A stretch of DNA of 64,000 nucleotides, from NCBI GenBank assembly GCA_002748705.1, contig PDSZ01000018.1:1-64000 (forward strand), read 5' to 3'. The stretch comes from Candidatus Fermentibacterota bacterium (GTDB lineage: Bacteria > Fermentibacterota > Fermentibacteria > Fermentibacterales > Fermentibacteraceae). Made by a program: the position numbers and the translations under genes. This document shows, in pieces, positions 1-8,419 of this stretch (within the stretch, counting starts at the first letter, position 1; the number at the start of each line of letters is the position of its first letter). The notes under the pieces are model-generated. The model did no database searches, was not told the DNA's origin, and saw only the letters and a program-made list of their open reading frames with translations.

Positions 1-540
1 AATATTCTCAAGGCAGCGGAAGAGGTTTTTTATCAAAAAGACTACCGCAGTGCCAAGCTTGCAGATATTGCCTGCAGAGCAAATGTGCCTGTGGGACTGA
101 TTTACTCCTATTTTAAGAACAAGGCTGAACTTTTTGATGCAGTGGTGGGGAGTGTTTACAAGAGTTTTTTCCAGGCCATGGAGGCAGAAGAAGCCCTTGA
201 AGAAGGCAACGGCCTGAGTCGATTTGAAAAAGTGGGTAATAAATACCTGTATCAGCTTTTTGAAAATCATAACAACTTTGTGATTCTGGTAGATAAAAGC
301 GGCGGTACAAGTTATGAAAATGCAAAAGAAGAGATGATTGCCCGGCTTGGAAAACACATAACGATTGGAATAGCCAGACATACGGAAAAAAAATATGACC
401 CAATACTTGCCCATATTCTGGCAAACAACTACACCGAAGGACTGATTGAAATTGCACGGCACTACCGTGGCAGGGACTGGGCAGTCAAAATGCTGAATAT
501 CCTGAATCAGTGTTACTACAAGGGGGTGTTGTCTTTGTAG
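1..540 (+). CDS. TetR-family transcriptional regulator (5' end outside window)
   Basis: The frame is open from base 1, so the true start lies before the window. The first about 50 codons read as a TetR N-terminal helix-turn-helix: AAEEVFYQKDYRSAKLADIA, then a recognition helix ending in GLIYSYFKNKAELF, the usual TetR signature. The remaining about 120 residues are a helical ligand-binding domain without recognisable specificity. The gene lies directly upstream of, and in the same direction as, an ABC half-transporter pair, with a perfect palindrome at 648-673 between them. The likely role is repression of that exporter and release when a toxic substrate binds. Base composition is clearly more A+T-rich than the rest of the window. 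Family assignment is strong; ligand unknown. Confidence 0.9.
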   Translation, partial: NILKAAEEVFYQKDYRSAKLADIACRANVPVGLIYSYFKNKAELFDAVVGSVYKSFFQAMEAEEALEEGNGLSRFEKVGNKYLYQLFENHNNFVILVDKSGGTSYENAKEEMIARLGKHITIGIARHTEKKYDPILAHILANNYTEGLIEIARHYRGRDWAVKMLNILNQCYYKGVLSL

Positions 541-567
541 AACAGATTCCTCTTCAGGCTCCCTGCC

Positions 568-594
568 CAGCCTGCTTGCAGGGCTGAGTGTTTT
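568..594 (+). terminator. Candidate terminator after tetR
   Basis: The stretch CAGCCTGC-TT-GCAGGGCTG forms a stem with one bulged G and is followed by AGTGTTTT. It lies 28 bases after the tetR stop. The T run is short, so this is a moderate call. Confidence 0.4.
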
Positions 595-647
595 CCGCCT
601 GAAGTCAGCAGAAAACTTTGCAGAATGGCAGAGTTTTATTTTTGATT

Positions 648-673
648 TAATATTGAATCTAAATTCAATATTA
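648..673. promoter_or_regulatory. Probable TetR operator (perfect palindrome)
   Basis: TAATATTGAAT and ATTCAATATTA are exact reverse complements, 11 bp per arm around the spacer CTAA. The site lies 88 bp upstream of the ABC gene start at 761 and downstream of the TetR gene, where a local repressor would bind. Symmetry is seen directly; binding by this TetR protein is inferred. Confidence 0.75.
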
Positions 674-760
674 TTCGCTAATGGAAACACATGTTAAAAG
701 CAGATGAAATGCCGGAACCTTAAAGAATGGGCCAGGCAAAAATATATTTTGGAGGTAAAA

Positions 761-2488
761 ATGAATCAAAAAGAGTTAAGAAAGATGGTTATTGGAAACA
801 ATCTTTCTTCCAATATACTGCTCACAATAAAAATAGCATTTGAGCTCAGTGTTCAGATTCAGGCGGTTTATTTAATAAGCAGGCTTGTGGAGCATAATAT
901 CACACTAACCGGCAGCAAGGTTATTTTTGTAACCATGGCAGCAGGCGTTATCTTAAAAGCTTTATTTAACTATCTGCATGTAAAGCTTGCCCACGAGAGG
1001 GCCTACTCAAAACTAACTGAGCTCCGTTTAAAGATACTGGAACATTTTGACAGGCTTAATTTGGGATTTTTTAAGGAGCACAGCACAGGAGAACTTACAA
1101 ACATAATTGAGAATGATGTAGAAAAAGTAGAGGTATATCTTGCTCATGGACTATCTGAGATTATGTCGGCAACACTTATTCCAGCTCTGATTTTTATATT
1201 CATGCTCTTTGTTGATTACCGTCTTGCGCTTCTTATGACATCAGGCCTGCCGCTTATGTTTCTGACTCAGTTTTTATCAAAAGAAACCATGAAAAAAACC
1301 ATGAATAAGTACTTTTTCCATGAGAATAAAATGAGGGAAGAGATGATGGAATATACAAAAAACATTGCGGTTATAAAGGCCTTTTCCAAGGAAGAAGAAA
1401 TATCCGAAAGAACCCTGAAAACAGCAAAGGAGTATGTATACTGGGTTAAAAAAAGCATGGGCGGTATTACTGTGCCTATGGGACTTATAGATGTTTTTAT
1501 GGAGCTTGGTACAGTTTTGGTGATGATTGCAGGAAGCATAGCTCTTGTAAAAGGCGAAATAGATATAACGCAATTCATACTTTCCATTGTGATGTCTTCA
1601 GTCTTTATAATGCAGGTCAGCAAAACAGCAACACTCCATCATTTTTCCATAGTATTTAATGAGGCACTGAAAAGTATTGGCAAAGTCATGAATGCAAAAA
1701 CTGTTGATAATAAAAATGAAGAAGGGCTGCAAGCCGGAGATATTGAGTTTAAAAATGTTAATTTTAATTATGGTAGAAACAGCTTTAAACTTAAGGATAT
1801 AAATCTGCTTATAAAAGAAAAAAGCTTAAATGCCTTTGTAGGTGCCAGCGGCTGTGGAAAAACAACCATTGCCAATCTTCTAATGGGATTCTGGGATCCT
1901 ACAGACGGCCTTATTACCATAGGCGGCAAAGACATATCTCAATATAACAATAAAAGCATATCTTCGCTTATAGCCAGTGTTTCACAAGATGTTGTCCTGT
2001 TTAATATCTCAATATTTGATAATATCGCCATAGGAAAAGACGGCGCCAAAAGGGAGGAAGTAATAGAAGCTGCAAAGAAGGCAAGATGCCACGATTTTAT
2101 ATCCAGACTTCCAAATGGCTACGATACCAGAGTGGGTGAAATGGGGGTAAAACTGTCCGGCGGAGAAAAGCAGCGGATATCAATAGCAAGAATGATACTA
2201 AAAAATGCGCCGATTTTGATCCTGGATGAAGCCATGGCAGCTGTTGACAGTGAAAATGAAAGACTTATAACAGAAGCAATAGATGATTTACGAAAAGATA
2301 AAACTCTTATTACCATTGCACATCATCTAAATACCATAACACAATCCGACCAGATCATTGTAATTGATAAAGGAATGATAGCGGCAAGGGGTACCGATGA
2401 AGAGCTTTTATCAAACTGTCCCTTATATGCCGATATGGTAAGCGCCCAGAACAAGGTTGACAGCTGGAAATTAAGACAGGAGGCATAG
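761..2488 (+). CDS. ABC transporter half-subunit, permease-ATPase fusion (first of pair)
   Basis: A 575-residue exporter-type half transporter: an N-terminal six-helix membrane domain (about residues 1-300) followed by an ATPase domain. Walker A GASGCGKTT is near residue 361, signature LSGGEKQR near 465, Walker B ILILDEAMAAVD near 487, and the H-loop is IAHH. I chose ATG 761 because GGAGG lies directly upstream with good spacing; the longer frame from 704 has no ribosome site. The gene is 4 bp from the second half transporter and both probably form a heterodimer. The pair plus TetR is a common multidrug or small-molecule export arrangement in Firmicutes, and the codon use (AAA, ATA, AGA rich) differs from the rest of the window, suggesting transfer. 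Substrate unknown. Confidence 0.92.
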   Translation: MNQKELRKMVIGNNLSSNILLTIKIAFELSVQIQAVYLISRLVEHNITLTGSKVIFVTMAAGVILKALFNYLHVKLAHERAYSKLTELRLKILEHFDRLNLGFFKEHSTGELTNIIENDVEKVEVYLAHGLSEIMSATLIPALIFIFMLFVDYRLALLMTSGLPLMFLTQFLSKETMKKTMNKYFFHENKMREEMMEYTKNIAVIKAFSKEEEISERTLKTAKEYVYWVKKSMGGITVPMGLIDVFMELGTVLVMIAGSIALVKGEIDITQFILSIVMSSVFIMQVSKTATLHHFSIVFNEALKSIGKVMNAKTVDNKNEEGLQAGDIEFKNVNFNYGRNSFKLKDINLLIKEKSLNAFVGASGCGKTTIANLLMGFWDPTDGLITIGGKDISQYNNKSISSLIASVSQDVVLFNISIFDNIAIGKDGAKREEVIEAAKKARCHDFISRLPNGYDTRVGEMGVKLSGGEKQRISIARMILKNAPILILDEAMAAVDSENERLITEAIDDLRKDKTLITIAHHLNTITQSDQIIVIDKGMIAARGTDEELLSNCPLYADMVSAQNKVDSWKLRQEA

Positions 2489-2492
2489 ATAA

Positions 2493-4196
2493 ATGGTTAA
2501 GGAAATGATCAGTCTATTCACAAATAACGGAAAGAAAGATTTAGTTATCTCAAGCATATTTTTTTCACTCTACGGACTTAGCTCCATAGGCATGATAATT
2601 ACTATTTTTTCCATGTTATTCAGGATTACAGAGGGTGCCAGTGTGGAAAGTCTCTATTATGACTTTGCCCTTTTAGCAGGACTTGTTGTATTTAAGGGGC
2701 TTTGCAACATGATTGCAGACTTTGCAAAGCATGGCGCAGGCTTCGATATTGTCCAGCAAATAAGGGAAAGAATGATCGTTAAATTAAAACTTTTCAGTCT
2801 TGGATTTTATACAAATGAAAGGCTTGGAGAAATTAATACCATACTTCACAAGGATGTTGATAATATGTCCATGGTTCTGGGACATATGGCCCCACGGATG
2901 TTTGGAGATTTTTTGACAGCCCTGCTTGTTCTGACAGGACTTTCATTCTTCAGCATAAAATTTTCTCTTATTATGAGCATATCTGTTCCTGTTGCCTTAG
3001 TATTCTTATATATATCAATAAAAAATGCAGAAAAAGCAGAGCATAAAAATAATTCTGCCTTGGCCCATATGGTCAGCCTGTTTGTTGAATATGTAAGGGG
3101 AATTTCAGTAATAAAAAGTTTTTCGAACAACAAGGCACTGACAAATGAACTCGAAAAGAAAACCATGGCCTTTGGAAAAACAAGTAAACAGGCATCCCGA
3201 TTCAAGGCAAAACAGCTTGCTCTGTTTGGGCTCATCCTTGACGCGGGATATTTTCTACTCATTCTATGCGGCGGTATATCAGTTATCAATGGAAGTACGG
3301 ATGTATTTACATTCATAATATTTGCGGTAGTTTCAAGGGAATTCTACAAACCCTTTGCCTCTATGGAAATGCACTATATGTACTATGTTTCAGGTGTGGA
3401 TAGTTATGAACGCCTGGGCAAAATCTTATATGCTGATGTCATTCCAGACAACAAGAATGGTACTGTTCCTGATAAAAATAATATTGCCTTTGAAAACATA
3501 GAGTTCGCCTACGAAGAAGATGAGTTTACCATAGATAATTTGAGTTTTGATATTGAAGAAAATACAATGACCGCTCTGGTTGGAGAATCCGGTTCTGGAA
3601 AAACCACAATCAGCAATCTGCTTCTCAGGTTTTATGATGTAAAGGGGGGAAGCATCAGGATAGGCGGCATGGATATAAGAGATATCCCCTATGATGAACT
3701 GCTCGATAAAATCAGCATTGTTATGCAGAATGTTCAGCTATTTGATAATACCATTGAAGAAAATATCAGGGTTGGTAAAAAAGGCGCGACAATGGAAGAG
3801 ATAGTGGAAGCCTGCAAAAGGGCCAGAATTCATGACTTCATTATGAGCCTTCCTGAAGGTTACCAGACCCATGCAGGAGAAAACGGAGGACTGTTATCAG
3901 GAGGGCAAAGACAAAGAATTTCCATTGCAAGAGCATTTTTAAAAGATTCCCCCATCCTTATACTGGATGAAATGACCAGCAATGTAGACCCTGTTAATGA
4001 ATCCCTGATTCAGGATGCCATCACGGAACTTTCCAGAAACAGAACCATACTTGTTATTGCCCACCATTTAAAAACCATAAAAGAGGCTGATCAGATTCTG
4101 GTGTTTAAAGGCGGGAACCTGGTAGAAAAAGGCAGGCATGATGAGCTGCTGGCAAAAAATTCTTACTACAATAAACTTTGGCAATTAAGTGTTTAG
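2493..4196 (+). CDS. ABC transporter half-subunit, permease-ATPase fusion (second of pair)
   Basis: A 567-residue partner of the preceding gene with the same layout. Walker A GESGSGKTT lies near residue 364, signature LSGGQRQR near 468, Walker B ILILDEMTSNVD follows, and the H-loop is IAHH. An AGGAGG site ends just before the start, overlapping the stop region of the upstream gene, so the two are translationally coupled. Both partners keep the Walker B glutamate, so neither site looks degenerate. The gene ends 22 bp before an IS3-type relic on the other strand, which marks the edge of the A+T-rich cassette. Probable role: export of an unknown compound under TetR control. Confidence 0.92.
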   Translation: MVKEMISLFTNNGKKDLVISSIFFSLYGLSSIGMIITIFSMLFRITEGASVESLYYDFALLAGLVVFKGLCNMIADFAKHGAGFDIVQQIRERMIVKLKLFSLGFYTNERLGEINTILHKDVDNMSMVLGHMAPRMFGDFLTALLVLTGLSFFSIKFSLIMSISVPVALVFLYISIKNAEKAEHKNNSALAHMVSLFVEYVRGISVIKSFSNNKALTNELEKKTMAFGKTSKQASRFKAKQLALFGLILDAGYFLLILCGGISVINGSTDVFTFIIFAVVSREFYKPFASMEMHYMYYVSGVDSYERLGKILYADVIPDNKNGTVPDKNNIAFENIEFAYEEDEFTIDNLSFDIEENTMTALVGESGSGKTTISNLLLRFYDVKGGSIRIGGMDIRDIPYDELLDKISIVMQNVQLFDNTIEENIRVGKKGATMEEIVEACKRARIHDFIMSLPEGYQTHAGENGGLLSGGQRQRISIARAFLKDSPILILDEMTSNVDPVNESLIQDAITELSRNRTILVIAHHLKTIKEADQILVFKGGNLVEKGRHDELLAKNSYYNKLWQLSV

Positions 4197-4217
4197 ATGT
4201 CAGGTGAAAAAACATAT

Positions 4218-4607
4218 TTAGTTATTAACTTTGTTCGTTTTTTTGCGGGGATAATTTGTTGGGGCTGACGCTGAAAAGCCCCTCTCAAGAAGGTTCTCGG
4301 CAACAGGGCGGTTGTGATCGGAGTTCGTGGTACCCCCCCTGCGACTGCGGATACCGAACTGTTGCATGGCCTTGCGAACGGTACCTGCACAACACTGTTC
4401 AAGGCCCTGCTGAACCAGTCTTCTCTGGATTTTTCGGTAACCATATACCTTACAGCTGGCTGAATGGGTGTCCTTCACCGGCTTGTCTATCCGGTCTCGA
4501 CATTTATCCATTTCCGAGGGCGGTCGGTTCAATGAGGAACTGCTTCTGCTCACCTTAAGTGCCCTGCACATTCTCGATATCAGCCATCGGTCCCTGCTCT
4601 CTGTGGA
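4218..4607 (-). pseudogene. IS3-family transposase orfB, N-terminal relic
   Basis: The minus-strand frame matches the start of IS3-type OrfB. It opens with SRDRWLISRMCRALKVSRS, the usual OrfB N-terminus. It continues with the HTH_21 segment VYGYRKIQRRLVQQGLEQ, then GTVRKAMQQFGIRSRR and TNSDHNRPVAENLLERGFSA. The family norm is about 280 residues; here it stops after about 120, before the DDE catalytic core. No orfA is seen upstream. It abuts the 3' end of the ABC cassette and may be the scar of the event that brought it in. Confidence 0.8.
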
Positions 4608-4736
4608 TCATGCTGAGGTGCAGACCAGTCATTCTAAGATGCATCAAGATTCAAATTCAGAGTGTAAAGAATACCTGAATCGTCGGCAAAGATCACCTCA
4701 AGCTCTGAATATGAATCAAGATTGCCGGCTGCAGAA

Positions 4737-5120
4737 GTTGGCTCTGGCAAGCAGCCCAGGCTCAAAAAGAATCTTGCCTTCCTGAAGAAGTACATCCATT
4801 TTCAGTGTGCCCAGAAGCCTTGCTTCATCAGCTCCAAGGGGAACATTCACAAGCCCGGGTTTCAACTCTATGGTTTCAGCAGACTGGCTGGAGCATGAAG
4901 GACAGAGTACCTGTGAGCCTGGAGAACAGCTGCAGGAGCAGGAATGAACAACTACAGGAGGAAGTACAGCGGGAAAAGCCCTTACAAGGGTAGATTTTCC
5001 CGTGCCCTTCTGCCCTGTGAGAAGAGAACGCCACCCATAGCCGGATCCACTGCAGAGAGAATCAGCGCCAGTTTTGCCTTATCCTGCCCAACCACAGCAG
5101 CGAAAGGAAATGTCAGCTCC
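4737..5120 (-). pseudogene. Magnesium-chelatase ChlI/BchI-type ATPase relic
   Basis: On the minus strand the translation starts with ELTFPFAAVVGQDKAKLAL and SAVDPAMGGVL, the hallmark N-terminus of ChlI/BchI AAA+ ATPases. After a frameshift at about 5018-5027 it continues with an intact Walker A, GQKGTGKSTLVRA. A Cys-rich linker follows, then LGADEARLLGTLKMDVLLQE and FEPGLLARAN, again typical of ChlI. It ends before Walker B. No open frame spans it, so it is a dead fragment. Intact relatives insert Mg2+ or Co2+ into tetrapyrroles or serve as MoxR-like chaperones. The assignment rests on motif recognition across two frames. Confidence 0.72.
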
Positions 5121-5399
5121 ACATCTGCCACTTCAGTCAGGAATGTTCCATCAATGCTTCCTGATAGACGAACAATATCAAATTGTTTGAAGAACCTGTA
5201 TGGCCTCTTCCGAATCTTTAACCTGTAAGGTGATGTTTTCTTTTCAGAATACAGCTGAATCAGAACAAATGCTTTCAGTTGTAAGATACCCAGTTTTCTC
5301 TGAAGAACTTACTCTGTATTCAGCCAATTGACCTGAGCTTATTTTTCACTTAGCATTTATCTGAAAACTCATACCGAGCTTTCATGAGAGGAGGAACTA

Positions 5400-6089
5400 A
5401 TGAGAAAGTATGGAGCTGAATTTTTCGGAACTTTCTGGCTTGTTCTCGGCGGCTGCGGAAGCGCAGTTCTGGCAGCGGCATTTCCTGAAGTTGGAATAGG
5501 GCTTCTGGGAGTATCGCTTGCTTTCGGTCTTACTGTGCTTACAATGGCATTCGCTATCGGGCATATTTCCGGATGTCACCTGAACCCGGCTGTATCCTTC
5601 GGTCTATGGGCAGGGGGAAGATTTTCCGGCAGGGAACTGATTCCCTATATCATAGCACAGGTTCTCGGCGGTATCGCTGCAGGCGCTGTACTTCTGGTTA
5701 TTGCAAGCGGTCAGCCAGGATTTGATGTTCACGCAGGTTTCGCTTCCAATGGTTTCGGTGAGCATTCTCCAGGCGGTTACTCCATGGCTGCAGCTCTTGT
5801 AACCGAAGTGGTTATGACCATGATGTTCCTGCTGGTAATAATGGGCGCCACAGATGAGAGGGCTCCCAAGGGCTTTGCCCCTGTTGCTATAGGTCTCTGC
5901 CTCACATTGATTCATCTTATCAGTATTCCTGTTACCAACACATCTGTTAACCCTGCAAGGTCCACAGGTGTTGCTTTGTTTGCAGGCGGATGGGCTCTTC
6001 AGCAGCTGTGGCTCTTCTGGGTTGCTCCGATAACAGGCGGTATTCTTGGCGCCGCTGTTTACAAGTTCATAGGCAGTTCAAAAAGCTGA
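5400..6089 (+). CDS. aqpZ: Aquaporin Z
   Basis: A 229-residue, six-helix membrane channel of the MIP family. The two half-helix motifs are present: HLNPAV (NPA at residues 62-64) and SVNPARS near residue 183. The stretch [19 protein letters not shown] matches AqpZ closely and holds the selectivity-filter His and Arg, so water rather than glycerol is the expected substrate. Start is ATG 5400 behind GAGGAGG. The gene stands alone between decayed sequence on both sides and is followed by a hairpin at 6112-6144. Confidence 0.95.
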   Translation: MRKYGAEFFGTFWLVLGGCGSAVLAAAFPEVGIGLLGVSLAFGLTVLTMAFAIGHISGCHLNPAVSFGLWAGGRFSGRELIPYIIAQVLGGIAAGAVLLVIASGQPGFDVHAGFASNGFGEHSPGGYSMAAALVTEVVMTMMFLLVIMGATDERAPKGFAPVAIGLCLTLIHLISIPVTNTSVNPARSTGVALFAGGWALQQLWLFWVAPITGGILGAAVYKFIGSSKS

Positions 6090-6111
6090 TTTATTCTGCT
6101 GCTTTCTGAAT

Positions 6112-6144
6112 CCTGACCCGATTTTGAAGAATTATCGGGTCAGG
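6112..6144 (+). terminator. Hairpin after aqpZ
   Basis: CCTGACCCGAT and ATCGGGTCAGG form a perfect 11-bp stem with an 11-nt loop, 23 bases after the aqpZ stop. The following TTAAAA gives only a weak U-tract, so it could be a terminator or an mRNA-stabilising hairpin. Confidence 0.55.
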
Positions 6145-6349
6145 TTAAAACCTGGTGTTGCTGATCAGCATTCCAGCTCGCTTTCACCGGTAATGCATCC
6201 ATGAGTTACTTGTTTTGAGGATTACAGTGGTCTATTGAGCTGATCCTGCTGAAGATACACTATCTGCGCCAGAAGTATTTTTATATGGCTGAGTCACTTG
6301 GAAGTGAAACAGGGAAACCCTGCAGCAAAATACATTGCGAATACTGCAA

Positions 6350-6655
6350 TTCCTCAAGTGCGTTGAAAGGGTAATGAAACAGCCGGCTGCTGCGTGAGGA
6401 AAAGCATAGCTTCCGCTGAAACTGAATGAGATATTTCTGAACCGATGGCAGAAGAACATCATCAGCAAAATTGCTGAAAACGGAAACAAGGGTTTCATCG
6501 GCGGCCTGACCAACAGCGAGTACAGAGGAATGACAAAGTACTCACCGGAAACAGCAAGACCTTGCAGACCTTCGCATAAAGGGGCAACACGAAATTCCGG
6601 TGGCTGTCGCAGAACCGGTTACAGGCTTGTCCGGCCTGATGAGACTACCTTATAA
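6350..6655 (+). pseudogene. Fic-family (DUF4172 type) C-terminal relic
   Basis: The frame from 6350 reads FLKCVERVMKQPAAA, then two stops, then LNRWQKNIISKIAENGNKGF and IGGLTNSEYRGMTKYSPETA. This matches the winged-helix C-terminus of Fic proteins with DUF4172. A frame change gives DLADLRIKG, and the original frame returns with TGYRL and a stop at 6653-6655. Two internal stops plus two compensating frameshifts show decay. The catalytic HPFxxGNGR motif was not found upstream. It overlaps the end of the next gene on the other strand by 11 bp. Confidence 0.65.
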
Positions 6656-7841
6656 CCATTACAGTTGAATTAAGCTCAATACCTGTATCACTCCTGGCTC
6701 TGAGCAGATAACAGCCGTACTGAAGACCCTGAACCGGAAGGGAAATTGAGTTGTGTCCTTCTGAAAGCATACCGGAGCGAGTGGTGTGGAGCTTTCTTCC
6801 TGACAGGGAGTAAATCTCAAATAAGAACTGAGACGGGCAGGGCAATGTCAGTTCCATGTTCACCGAACCGAAGGATGGATTGGTTACACAGAGTTCCGGC
6901 TGCAGTTCAAAAGAGTGAATGCCTGTTTCCGGAATACCTGTATAGATGTGAATCAGACCGCTGGTTTCCCCTACAAGAAGATCAGGGGTTCCATCGCTGT
7001 TCCAGTCACATACAGTGGGCCTCACATATGAGCCGAGATTCAGTTCCACTCCGTCAGCTTTGACATTTTCGAAGTAATTGAACAAAGGCGCCTCTTCTGT
7101 ACCGCTGTTGACGAAACAGGCTACTCTGCCGTTGTTGGAGCCTGCGATCATGTCCTGAAGACCGTCACCTGTCATGTCATGGAAATCAGGATACGCAGTG
7201 GACAAGTCTATAGGCTCACCGTTACAGAAAACTGTATCTATCAGCGGAAAGTCCGGCTGAAAGGGAGAGCCCTCATTCACCAGAAGATATATACCGGCAG
7301 GAAAAGGGCTCAGGGCTCCAATTACCAGGTCCGGAAGTCCGTCACTGTTCCAGTCGGTAACTGAAGGCGCTGAGTTGTAGTCTATCTCAATCCTGTTGCC
7401 TGCTGCAGTAAGAAGACCCTGCTCCTCCATTTCCACTGTTCCGGAATCAAGCCGTTTGAAGAAATGAACATTTCCAGGTCTGTCTCCGACTATAATGTCA
7501 AGTCTGCCGTCACCGTCCCAGTCCACAGCCTGTGGATTAGTTGCTCCGGTGCATCAACCATATGGAACAGACAGATAACCGGTTCCATCCATCAGGTACT
7601 GGAACTCATTGAAAACTGGAGCTTCATTGGTACCGCTATTGGGGAAAAAGCGGATTCTGCCATCGTCGTACTGCCCTGCAAGAAGGTCCTGTATACCGTC
7701 ACCGTCCCAGTCGACCATAAGAGGAGCCGCAAAGCTTCCAACATCAAGCCTCTCCCCCTGATACAACACAATGCCCTGATAAGTGAACTCCACCATCTGA
7801 AGCAGAACCAATGGAATCAAAGGAAGTGACTGTAAAAGCAT
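6645..7841 (-). CDS. Secreted FG-GAP/VCBS repeat protein with sorting domain, split by one in-frame TGA
   Basis: Two open segments (7554-7841 and 6645-7526) lie in the same frame, separated only by TGA at 7554-7556. Together they give about 398 codons. A hydrophobic N-terminus (MLLQSLPLIPLVLLQ) is followed by at least four FG-GAP-like repeats of the form VDWDGDGIQDLLAG, VDWDGDGRLDIIVG, TDWNSDGLPDLVIG and CDWNSDGTPDLLVG, which resemble Ca2+-binding propeller blades. The protein ends in a Type IX-like C-terminal sorting domain (EIYSLSGRKLHTT ... YGCYLLRA). GAAAGG lies upstream of ATG 7841. The TGA sits between two blades (context SVPYG-stop-CTGATNPQ). It may be a recent nonsense mutation, an assembly error or recoding. 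Likely cell-surface or secreted, function unknown. Confidence 0.8.
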
Positions 7842-7898
7842 CTATTGACCTTTCAGCAAGAAGGAAAACAACCTGAAATCAGCCCCAAATAAGAGAAG

Positions 7899-7920
7899 GG
7901 GGCGACAATAATGCCGCCCC
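7899..7920 (-). terminator. Rho-independent terminator of the acidic lipoprotein gene
   Basis: On the minus strand GGGGCG and CGCCCC pair around a 10-nt loop and are followed by a pyrimidine-rich TTCTCTTATTT. It lies 20 bases after the lipoprotein stop. Confidence 0.65.
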
Positions 7921-7939
7921 TGTACATCTGCAAGAGAAT

Positions 7940-8302
7940 TTACTGGATGATGTTTCCGGCACCTTCAACAAGGTCGGCACCCTCTTCAATCATTTCTGCG
8001 CCCTCTTCAACCATCTCTTCGGCCTCTTCGAGCATCTCTTCGCCTTCTTCGATCAGCTCCTCGCCTTCACCGATCAGCTCTTCGCCTTCAGCGGTTTCTT
8101 CAGCTTCAACGGCTTCTTCACCATTCACTGTCTCAGGGCATTCAGCTTCCTCTTGATCTGCAGGAGCAGTTTCATCAGCAGGAGCCTCTGCAGTAACTTC
8201 TTCTGTTGTCTCGTCAGTTGGAGCTTCCTCAGCAGGAGCGCCACAGGCCATACCGAAAAGCGCCATTCCAAGAACGAGCAGAGCGATTGAGAAAAGTCTC
8301 AT
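7940..8302 (-). CDS. Acidic, Glu-rich repeat lipoprotein
   Basis: A 120-residue protein with a clear lipoprotein signal: MRLFSIALLVLGMALFGMAC, with Cys20 as the lipidated residue. The mature part is extremely acidic. After an Ala/Pro/Glu/Thr linker it holds a run of short near-repeats of the form GEELIEEGEEMLEEAEEMVE with a 7-residue spacing, which predicts a long amphipathic helix or coiled coil. It is expected to be anchored in the outer or cytoplasmic membrane. RBS GAAGGG precedes ATG 8302, and it is probably transcribed alone to the terminator at 7899. No family recognised. A spacer, cation-binding or Lpp-like structural role is possible but unproven. Confidence 0.82.
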   Translation of the reverse strand: MRLFSIALLVLGMALFGMACGAPAEEAPTDETTEEVTAEAPADETAPADQEEAECPETVNGEEAVEAEETAEGEELIGEGEELIEEGEEMLEEAEEMVEEGAEMIEEGADLVEGAGNIIQ

Positions 8303-8419
8303 GGGTAATCCCTTCAGATTATACTTTTTAGTAGCACAAAGAACTGTGTAATCACACGCTTAAGGGCTGAAGCAACTGAACCCCAAGCGGAGCTATTATC
8401 TTACATAAAACCGTTCCGG

